64,000 nt of DNA from Flectonema sp. DT1601 (Eukaryota > Euglenozoa > Diplonemea > Diplonemida > Diplonemidae): positions 620,001-684,000 of the forward strand of contig OZ025832.1 of assembly GCA_964019425.1 (NCBI GenBank). The letters are read 5' to 3'. Numbering within the stretch: position 1 is the stretch's first letter; every line of letters starts with the position of its first letter. The notes under the pieces are model-generated. The model did no database searches, had not been told where the DNA came from, and worked only from the letters and a program-made list of their open reading frames with translations. Below are positions 20,501-28,180 of this stretch, in pieces. The position numbers and the translations under genes were made by a program.

Positions 20501-21838
20501 GATATTGTTATTATTAGCCCGTTGGAAACAGCTGATTGAAGTTAGGTCTGAGCTGTATTCCGTAACCTTGAATTGCTGTGACATTCCCAAAGTGTCGGTC
20601 ACACTCAGACCTGCCATGCAAATGAGCTTGTCAGTAGTTGAGCTTAGGTACATATCAGAATTGGGGTAGCAGGAGCAAGACAAGTGGTAAAACGAAGAGG
20701 ATAATAAGGTCCATAAAGGAACTGTTAGACGTGATATCAGGTGGTGATTAAGTCTGCAGCAATGGGTCGGCCAACGTTACTCACTACGAGTATACCTTCA
20801 GGATTTTCAGGTTTCTTTGATAATCTTAGCTTGCCTGATAAGAGGTCACTGCTACAGGTGCTCTGTTCTCGTGGATGGGGGGAAAACAGAATTAGCAAGT
20901 GCAGGGATAACAGTTGGAAAGAGTTTGTGGAAGAATAAGGATGCTAAGGTAGATGTTGGCGGCCGTAAAGTACATAAAGGGGATTATCGAGGAAGTTAGA
21001 GAGCAGTATCAGGTATCGGAAACATACATCTGATACTGGTGACCATGTAATAATAACCCTGGATTACAAAGAGAAATGAGGAGCCCAATTCCCTATTTTA
21101 CCAACAAGGGAGGTACATTCTACTTGGGTGCGTATTACATGAGCAGCTTGGAACTGAGGTTAAACATAGTCACTGATTTCCTCCTCCCACCAGGATGCGA
21201 CAGTCACATAACATGTCCTGCAGAAGTTTTTTCAGACGTATGAGAATACGAAAAAAATGCTGGTAAGCATTTTCAAAATAAAACCATCATCAGTTCTCTG
21301 CGGAATAAGCAAATCAGTTCAGCTAACTTCCCCGGTTGAGGGTTCCAATCCTAATAGAGTTACAAGGTGGGGAATACCAAATAGGGTTGGGCAATCAAGG
21401 GAATATTTATTTATTTACGAATCCCAAAAGCCAGGAAAAGCTCATAGTAATTATATCGCTACCAACAACCGTGAGACTCACAGACGATAAGAGACATAAA
21501 ATAACCTGGAGCAAATGACTACCTAAACCCGAGCAGACAGTGTTAGAGACCTGATAACGCCAATTTTCGTCAAAGAGAGGGAGAACACATTAGATCAGAA
21601 AATAAGAAATAAATAATGATAAGAGAGAGATACTAATAAAATAAAATTAGACAATTACACATGACCAGATTAGTGCGTGCGGATTGCAGCTGACCATTTA
21701 TTTTTTCCCCTTTGTGTCTCCAGTAATACTGTCTGCAATTGACAAAATATATAAGGCTTTATCTGAAATGGTTTTTTTTTTCTCTCTCTCCCCTTCAGGC
21801 TTCACTAAGTATATAGATAGCATTCCTTTATTGACCTA
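20501..21838. other. Intergenic, no gene seen
   Basis: Moderate-complexity DNA without a long frame on either strand. It may hold further decayed retroelement sequence. Near the right end, TTTTTTTTTCTCTCTCTCCC and CTTCAG (AG at 21797-21798) form a strong SL acceptor for the next gene. Confidence 0.5.
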
Positions 21839-23080
21839 ATGAGCTCTTTCTGGTTATTTTTCTTAACAATAATCAATGCATGCATTGGTAGTACTGTAAA
21901 CATTGAGAAGTGGTTAATTGAAAGTGAAGTCATAACAAACTCAATTAACTTGAGATGGAAAGATAGCAGTGGATGGGGTTGGGTCACAACCAATAATATT
22001 CCGAAGGGGAGGGAAATAATGCTCGTCCCCTCAGATTCTATGATGTGGGCAGATGTCAAGCTTCTTGAGAACTATAAATCACTATTATCAGAAGACAGCT
22101 ATCAAACGGCGTCGATGATCATTTCGTTGCTGTCAGCTGGTGAGAAGTATCAAGATTATGTTATGTTATTACAGAACTCAACACAACGTCAAATACCCCT
22201 CCTGAGAGATGAAAACAACCCGAACTGCATGTGTGAAGAGTTGCTTGAATTCAGAGAAAACATGTTAAAGGAAATAACAACAATCTATGAAGTTCTTTCA
22301 ATGGTAGGAACCCACAGTAAAAGTGATATTGAATGGGGATACCGTGTTGTTCTTGAGAGAGCGTTTGTTTATGATCAAAGAATCGCACTCGTACCAGCAG
22401 GAGACTTCCTGAATCAGAAATTACGAAATTTAGCAACAACCTGGAGCTTTACTTCCGTTGGAATGTCTCTTAAAACTCTCCTGCCCATGAAGGAGGGTGA
22501 AGAGGTTTTCATTGACTACAGAAACGGAGTTTCTGCGATGGATGCATTCAAAAAGTATGGTTACAAAAGCAGGGGAAGTGGTAAGGTTTTAATACCTCTT
22601 GGACTCCCTCTTCAGGGCAGAGAAGATTTCATAAATCAAATACAAACAACTGATTGTATTCAGGATAAATTATTTGTAGACTCAACTTTAGGGAAGGCTT
22701 CTGGTGAACTTCTGAAATGTTCTGCCGTTGCTGTCTTGCCAAACCGTCCGGAGGCAGAGGTATTTTTTCAAAATGAGAATCAACTTCCCCAGCCAATCAA
22801 GATCTCTATTTCCATCGCTTCCCTTCAGCACGTCATTCTCATGATAGATTCAGTCATTCCGCGTTACATCACCCCCAACTGCCACAGTCACACCGAATTT
22901 ACAAAGGATGGTGAAACAGCTGCTATGTATGTTATAAAAGAGCTGAATCAGTCAAAAAAGGCACTCGAAATTCGAATTATCCCAATGACGAAGCAATGGG
23001 ATTCCCTGATGAAGGGTGAACTCGGGGTTGTTTGGAAAAAGCATCAAATCCACATTTCAGGCATGGAAGGAGAGCTTTGA
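21839..23080 (+). CDS. SET-domain protein of the SETD3/RLSMT type with an N-terminal signal-like helix
   Basis: A 413-residue protein. After MSSFWLFFLTIINACIGSTV, a hydrophobic start like a signal peptide, the chain follows the split-SET family: WGWVTTNNIPKGREIMLVPSDSMMW (N-SET), then a helical insert, then FVYDQRIALVPAGDFLNQK and MKEGEEVFIDYRNGVSAMDAFKKYGY (C-SET). The last 170 residues fit the Rubisco-LSMT substrate-binding domain. SETD3-type enzymes methylate lysine or histidine of cytosolic proteins. Odd points: the NH dipeptide that binds S-adenosylmethionine is NQ here, and the signal-like start would send the protein to the secretory pathway. The ATG is the first after the acceptor at 21797-21798. 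Confidence 0.75.
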   Translation: MSSFWLFFLTIINACIGSTVNIEKWLIESEVITNSINLRWKDSSGWGWVTTNNIPKGREIMLVPSDSMMWADVKLLENYKSLLSEDSYQTASMIISLLSAGEKYQDYVMLLQNSTQRQIPLLRDENNPNCMCEELLEFRENMLKEITTIYEVLSMVGTHSKSDIEWGYRVVLERAFVYDQRIALVPAGDFLNQKLRNLATTWSFTSVGMSLKTLLPMKEGEEVFIDYRNGVSAMDAFKKYGYKSRGSGKVLIPLGLPLQGREDFINQIQTTDCIQDKLFVDSTLGKASGELLKCSAVAVLPNRPEAEVFFQNENQLPQPIKISISIASLQHVILMIDSVIPRYITPNCHSHTEFTKDGETAAMYVIKELNQSKKALEIRIIPMTKQWDSLMKGELGVVWKKHQIHISGMEGEL

Positions 23081-23967
23081 CATTTTTTGAAAACAATTTT
23101 CGCACTGTAGAAGATCTTACAACTAGAAGCATGTCCCTTACGTCGAAGGGTAACATTTTATTGAAGCGGATAAATGTTTGTTAACAACATTCTCCTTTCG
23201 TAAGAATCTAATAACATGGCGATGTTGGGGATCGTATTTTATTAATTGTTGCCGCCTGACACTTCCAAGATATTTCCAATTATTTTAAAACTCGGCGGCA
23301 AACTGTGCTGAGTCGGGTTGTTGATAGTGTGTTGCGAGTTGGAAATGAACTGTTTGGGATATTTGGTAAAAGCTGGTTTGTTGATGATATAAAACGAGAG
23401 CTGCTGCTTTCGGATCAGTAGCCATAATTCGGTATGGACTACTATTAGAGGTTATTTCTTGAGACCGTTTCACCTGTCCAGAAATTCATTTCGATGACGA
23501 TTCAGCTGCCGAATGTGCTGAAGACGATGTATTCACTCGCCCTGATGGTACATTGAATCATTAGTCAACATTATTAATGACAAACTATAAAAACTCTTTT
23601 ACGAAATCATAACAAAGGTCAGTGTAACTGCTATTGGAGATAATTTCTTGTCTCGCCTCTTTTGACCTTTCAAGTCTTAGTATTGTAACGACCATTAGGG
23701 AAGTTATTGCATTCCTGTCACCTCTTGACCTTTCGTCGAATCATGTAACCCGAAGTTTCTGCGAAGACTCACGAACAAGATGGGGGAAAGCAGCACGCAA
23801 TCGTTGACGTCGGTGATGCTCGCGTTCATGGCGTTCGTTGAAGGCCCAACTAAACCAAACAGAAATAGTAACGGGTAAAGAGTGCAACCTTGTGTTATGC
23901 ACCAAGGTTCAATGGTGATGAAAATCCCAAAAAAAAAACACCCAAAAACTACATGACGTGTGGAAAA
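23081..23967. other. Intergenic, no gene seen
   Basis: No frame above 100 codons and no recognisable repeat. It separates the + strand host genes from the tRNA and the retroelement block. Confidence 0.5.
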
Positions 23968-24040
23968 AACCCCGTGCGGGACTCGAACCCGCAACCTTTG
24001 GATTCGAAGTCCAACGCGCTATCCATTGCGCCAACGGGGC
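23968..24040 (-). tRNA. tRNA-Arg (anticodon TCG)
   Basis: The minus strand folds as a 73-nt cloverleaf: acceptor GCCCCGT with ACGGGG, D stem GCGC/GCGC, anticodon stem TTGGA/TCCAA around loop CTTCGAA, and T arm GCGGG TTCGAGT CCCGC. The loop puts TCG at positions 34-36, reading CGA codons. Box A (TGGCGCAATGG) and box B (GGTTCGAGTCC) are intact. Six Ts follow directly on the minus strand (23963-23968), a Pol III terminator. No intron; CCA is not encoded. Confidence 0.95.
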
Positions 24041-24509
24041 CATATTTAAACACTTTCTTTTTTTTTTTTTTGGTTACACTCGTCTGTGCTACCAAACTCT
24101 TTGTTTTTGTTCTTTTCACTTCTATGTTTTGTCTTTCTTTTATACTTTCTTTTTGACTTAAGTCTGACAAATTGGAAAACACGGGAAACATAGGTAGGCT
24201 CCGCCTGAGGACGTAAGAAGAGCGGCAACGGAAAAAATAAATGGTCACGCGTCCTTGAAATTGGACACACGAAGCTAATTCGGTTACCATTCCTACCATC
24301 GATAAGGAAAACAAAGAGTCGAGCATATAACTAGAGCGGTGGTCAAAGACCACTTGAACAGCCCGAAGGCCTGCCCTCAAGAGAAATTTATAAGGAGAAT
24401 AGGAGAAGAAGGAGACAGGAGTGTTGGAAGAGACACTGCGACAACACCGAAGGTGATGTGCAGTTACCCAACCAGGAGATGATTGATAATGATGAAAATA
24501 CTAAAATAA
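24041..24509. other. Spacer between tRNA and element A
   Basis: A T tract at 24057-24072, then unremarkable sequence; no gene seen. Confidence 0.5.
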
Positions 24510-24649
24510 CACGGGGATCGCGATCGAAAAACGATGCCATGTGAGAAGCATGAAACGGAAAGTGAATGAACGGAAAAAATTAAATGTAAAGAAGTGAACT
24601 TGTAAAAAATGTAAAGAAGCAAACATGTTAAAAGAAAAATGAAAAAAAA
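24510..24649 (+). repeat. 140-bp direct repeat, left copy (3' end of element A)
   Basis: Reads identically, base for base as far as I can follow, with 27702-27841: from CACGGGGATCGCGATCGAAA through the codons for SKNDAM and the stop to AAATGAAAAAAAA. It therefore duplicates the end of the element A coding frame, its 3' UTR and the first 8 A of its tail. Confidence 0.9.
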
Positions 24650-24661
24650 GCTGATGTACAG

Positions 24662-27600
24662 ATGGAGAACTATGAGAGCCAGGAAGGGGCGAACTCCCAG
24701 GAACTAATGGAGGAAGTTACAGGGGAGATTGCCGAAACGAGCGAGCCGCTAGCGTATGGAATGGATGAAGGGGGTGATATACTCATGGAGGACTGTGAAC
24801 CGGAATCAAACCTTTTCTGCACGCGGGTAGCGCCAGCGGCCCCGTGTCTTGGTAGCAGAGGCCCGGACGTCACCGAACCGCAGAGCCAAGGGGGTGGGAC
24901 GAATATCCAGACGCGGACCACCTGGATGGAGGGCCTGACGAACCTCGGAGACTCGTGTTACCTGAACGCCACCTTGCAGGCACTACTGAAGGGGTCGCAT
25001 GTGGATTTCCAGCGGGCACGGAACACCCCTCACGTATGCGGGACGAGGTGCACAGTGTGCGCACTAGCACTGGTGCAGGGAGGTGGGTCGCAAGGAGAGA
25101 TAACGAGGATCACAAGAGAATGGATGGGAAGAGGACAACAGGACGCCCACGGAGCCCTACTACACATAGTGTCGGACCTGCAGGAAAGAGCAAGACCAGG
25201 CGACCTCTTAGCAAACGCTTTCACATGCATGGTGGCAGTAGAACGCACGTGCATATGCTGTGGCGGAGGGAGCCAATCAATCGAGCTGGACTGCGGCCTG
25301 ATACTGCGGGGATGGGACCTACAGTCGGCACTGGAGTCGACGACGATACCACAGGACTACGTGTGCGGACTGTGCGGTACGGGGTCTTTGCAGGAGCGCA
25401 GGATCTTGATGGAGGCGCCGGAAACGATGATCGTATGCATTGTGAACGAGAATGCCACGAAAATGGCGCTGGGAGAACAAGTGTCGATGCGGAACAGCAA
25501 GATACAGGCCGACTATAGGGTGTCCGCTGTGGTGGTCCATCAGGGGTGTCTGGGATCGGGTCACTACACGTCTTTCACCCTATCACCGGGCGGCTGGAGG
25601 TACCAGGACGATGAGGTGGAGCGAGCAACAAGCTGGCGAGAGGTGCTGTCGTCTGTCCCTTACGTGCTATTCCTGCGAAGACAAGCTACAAAGGAGATGT
25701 TCTGCGCAAATGAAGTTCCGATGATGCCACGACTAGCTCCACAGGTGGTCAGGGTAACGCCCCCAGAGCAGCACGGAATGGAAGGAAGGGATTATAGGCA
25801 AGTGAACAGTGAAATGCTCATACGGCCTGGAACGCAAAAGTCACGGACACAGTGTGAAGTACCACAATCAACACGGACCCAAAACCCACCGAACCTGCTA
25901 AGGACGGTGAAGACACTAGGTCGGTGCGAGAAGAAGAACGCCACGCGTGTCACAATACGAGCACACACAACGAAAGGCCAGAGGAGTCAACCGGCGACGC
26001 GAATGGAGAGCAAGTTCAAGCTCTATGCTATCTCGAAGGGAAGGGGACGCACTACCATCGTGAATAGCTGGGCAGAGGCCGAGAAACAGACGAAGGGACT
26101 CTCTTGCGCTGTTTATCAGGGCTTCAATAATGGAGAGGAGGCGGAGGCTTTCCTGAGAAGCACTGACCCGGAGTATAAGACAGCAGACAAGCCAGTAAAA
26201 GGCCCACGCAGAAATCGGCGGTACGCGGTCCCGTGTGGACGGCGTCCAGGAACGTACAGCACATGGAGTGAAGCCTCACTGCAAGTGCTACGCTGTCCAG
26301 GTGGGAAGGTGAAGAAGCTTTGCACGGACAGGAGAGCACGGGAGTACGTCGAAGAGCACAGAGCCACGAAAGGGTTAACGCAGCCAACACCACCACATCC
26401 AGCTGTGTACCTTTTCTTAGGCAAAACCGGAAGGGCGTGCCTGGTGCGGAGTGGCGGAGGACCAGTGATGAAGAAGTGGCATGAGACCACAGGAGAGGAA
26501 AAAGACCCCATGCTGGCCGCACTAGAATTGGCACTGGAATGGGTCACAGGGAAGGGCCTCCTGGAGGGACCCGTGGAAGTGCAAGCGTACGCACCCTTGG
26601 AACAGTGGACGAGAGAACGGTGGGAGAAATTCGGGGCGATAAGTAGCGTGGTAAGGGCACGAGGACTAGTGTTGAGGCTGGCGGACCTACCTGTCGAAGT
26701 AAAGCACACAGCTTACCAGTGGGTGTGCCAAGTGATGACAGGCGAAACAGAGGTAGAACAGAAACCGAAGCCAGCGGAACCAGTCGAGGAGCCGAAGGAA
26801 GGATCGGCAGATCCCCACCATGGACGTGAGCCCCGAATAGGATGGCGCCCAAGTGCGATCCATGAGCCTGAGGAGGGAGTGCGAGGACAGTCGGAACCGG
26901 AAGCGGCTTTTAGAGATTCGAAGAAGAGGGCGAAGATCGAGCTCATAGAATGGCACTCTGAAAAGCCCATCTATGAACTGTTCTACGCAGCAACACAGAG
27001 GGAGACGAGAACGTGTGTTGTAAGTGGCGGTGAAGTGATCCACATGTGGAGATTCCCCCTCAAGGAATGCTCGCCGAACCGCGAGGGTAAGGCGTTAGGG
27101 ATCGGGATGGCGCAGCTGCTAAGTTACGGAGACGCAGTGAAGGAAATAGTGGCGTACGGCTCACTCGAGCACTCAGTAGAGTCACACCGACGATACATCG
27201 AGGTCTCGCAGAGAATGGCGCATCGACTTGGATCAACGCTGAGGCTGGAGCGCCTGCCCCCCGAAGCCAGCGAAGAGGCCTACCGATGGGTGAGAGGTGA
27301 GGAAAAAGTCGGGAGGAGATTGTTAAAGTGGAAGGAGGAGAACGGTAAGGAAGTCTCACAGGCGGTAACAAGCACACACGAGAAAAATATTGTGCCTGAA
27401 ACCACCACGGAGCCTACCATGGACCATGACTCAGACAAGATGACGTCAGACTCGAGCTCGATCTGCTCCCCACCGACACAAGAAGACCGCCCCCCAGTAG
27501 GGATGTGTGGGTGCGGAAAGGAGATACCGCAAGCAGCGATCAAGAATCCGGTGAAACACCCGACGAAGGGATGGTGTGATAGGTGTGGAGAGCGGATCGC

Positions 27601-27736
27601 GAAGGGAACGCGGGTAGTCATGTGCGTGAAGTGTGACTACGCTGAATGCTGCGGATTGTTGGAGAGATCGCGGCGTGGGAAAGAGAAGAGGAAAAGGAAA
27701 TCACGGGGATCGCGATCGAAAAACGATGCCATGTGA
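24662..27736 (+). CDS. Element A protein: USP deubiquitinase with hybrid-binding and RNase H-like domains
   Basis: A 1024-residue protein. Residues about 89-330 form a ubiquitin-specific protease: Cys99 in GLTNLGDSCYLNA (the usual Asn is Asp98's neighbour, GDSC instead of GNSC), the QQDA box, CxxC pairs (CICCGG, CGLCG) as in USP zinc sites, His301 in GSGHYTSF and Asp316/317 in YQDDE. Two viroplasmin/RNase H1 hybrid-binding domains follow at about 450-497 (KLYAISKGRG...SWAEAEKQTKG..AVYQGF) and 518-566 (RRYAVPCGRRPGTYSTWSEAS). Residues about 580-690 and 766-880 look like two RNase H folds without the DEDD residues. The C-terminus (950-1000) has paired Cys (CGCGKE, CDRCGE, CVKCDYAECC), a zinc domain. 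Likely acts on ubiquitinated retroelement RNPs. Confidence 0.8.
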   Translation: MENYESQEGANSQELMEEVTGEIAETSEPLAYGMDEGGDILMEDCEPESNLFCTRVAPAAPCLGSRGPDVTEPQSQGGGTNIQTRTTWMEGLTNLGDSCYLNATLQALLKGSHVDFQRARNTPHVCGTRCTVCALALVQGGGSQGEITRITREWMGRGQQDAHGALLHIVSDLQERARPGDLLANAFTCMVAVERTCICCGGGSQSIELDCGLILRGWDLQSALESTTIPQDYVCGLCGTGSLQERRILMEAPETMIVCIVNENATKMALGEQVSMRNSKIQADYRVSAVVVHQGCLGSGHYTSFTLSPGGWRYQDDEVERATSWREVLSSVPYVLFLRRQATKEMFCANEVPMMPRLAPQVVRVTPPEQHGMEGRDYRQVNSEMLIRPGTQKSRTQCEVPQSTRTQNPPNLLRTVKTLGRCEKKNATRVTIRAHTTKGQRSQPATRMESKFKLYAISKGRGRTTIVNSWAEAEKQTKGLSCAVYQGFNNGEEAEAFLRSTDPEYKTADKPVKGPRRNRRYAVPCGRRPGTYSTWSEASLQVLRCPGGKVKKLCTDRRAREYVEEHRATKGLTQPTPPHPAVYLFLGKTGRACLVRSGGGPVMKKWHETTGEEKDPMLAALELALEWVTGKGLLEGPVEVQAYAPLEQWTRERWEKFGAISSVVRARGLVLRLADLPVEVKHTAYQWVCQVMTGETEVEQKPKPAEPVEEPKEGSADPHHGREPRIGWRPSAIHEPEEGVRGQSEPEAAFRDSKKRAKIELIEWHSEKPIYELFYAATQRETRTCVVSGGEVIHMWRFPLKECSPNREGKALGIGMAQLLSYGDAVKEIVAYGSLEHSVESHRRYIEVSQRMAHRLGSTLRLERLPPEASEEAYRWVRGEEKVGRRLLKWKEENGKEVSQAVTSTHEKNIVPETTTEPTMDHDSDKMTSDSSSICSPPTQEDRPPVGMCGCGKEIPQAAIKNPVKHPTKGWCDRCGERIAKGTRVVMCVKCDYAECCGLLERSRRGKEKRKRKSRGSRSKNDAM

Positions 27737-27841
27737 GAAGCATGAAACGGAAAGTGAATGAACGGAAAAAATTAAATGTAAAGAAGTGAACTTGTAAAAA
27801 ATGTAAAGAAGCAAACATGTTAAAAGAAAAATGAAAAAAAA
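27702..27841 (+). repeat. 140-bp direct repeat, right copy
   Basis: The partner of 24510-24649; here it holds the last 11 codons and stop of the element A gene, its 105-nt 3' UTR and the start of the A tail. Confidence 0.9.
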
Positions 27842-27850
27842 AAAAAAAAA

Positions 27851-28141
27851 GAAGAGTGAAAAGGAAGACAGAGTTGTATGTAAACTGTATGTAAATGTAA
27901 GAAGAAAGAAAAAACACGCTGGAAGTGGGAGTGCAACCATCAGCGCAAACACAACCACAAATATTGTTTTTTTTTCCTTTTTCTTTTCTTCGCTTCGGCG
28001 ACAGATATGGTAGGACCTAGAAAACCGGCCCAAAACTTGTGTTGCAGTTTATCTTTTTAGCGCACACTCATGTAACATAAGGATCGCTGGTTCCGAGGGT
28101 TTGCTCTCCTGCCATACTTGCCTCTCACCTCCCTCAAAAAA
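27851..28141 (+). repeat. 285-bp direct repeat, left copy, flanking element B
   Basis: From GAAGAGTGAAAAGGAAGACA to CTCACCTCCCTC (27851-28135) plus As, this reads the same as 41750-42034, with equal length and no difference that I found. Left copy: immediately before the SL that starts element B. Right copy: immediately after the B poly(A). This is the arrangement of a target-site duplication. It contains no frame of note. Confidence 0.85.
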
Positions 28142-28180
28142 AACCAACGATTCTAAAGCTACAGTTTCTGTACTTTATTG
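28142..28180 (+). other. Spliced leader exon sequence at the 5' end of element B
   Basis: Thirty-nine bases from AACCAACG to ACAGTTTCTGTACTTTATTG, exactly the length of kinetoplastid and diplonemid SL exons. It is followed by TTTTTTCCCTCCC and not by a GT donor, and no snRNA-like downstream part exists, so it is not an SL RNA gene. In every later array unit the same TTTTTTCCCTCCC follows CTTCTTCACAG, an acceptor AG. The junction is thus that of a trans-spliced mRNA copied into DNA. Confidence 0.92.

Larger units (their letters stand above)
24650..27850 (+). mobile_element. Element A: non-autonomous retroelement with a USP/hybrid-binding protein
   Basis: It starts right after the A8 of the left 140-bp repeat (GCTGATGTACAGATGG), holds one long GC-rich gene and ends in a 17-A tract at 27834-27850. 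There is no reverse transcriptase, yet the protein shares its domain set with element B, the very next element on the same strand. I infer a non-autonomous partner or a C-terminal offshoot of a B-like element. The left repeat is either the tail of a preceding truncated copy (head-to-tail insertion) or half of a 140-bp target duplication. No SL is seen at its 5' end. Confidence 0.65.

Noticed and set aside
23949-24380. 143-codon minus-strand frame over the tRNA
   Set aside because: Overlaps tRNA-Arg and a T tract; the tRNA explains the sequence.
27851-28141. A 3' UTR shared by elements A and B, or a SINE inserted twice
   Set aside because: Not excluded, but a target duplication of element B explains equal copies, their positions next to the SL and the poly(A) tail, and the different A-run lengths with one event.
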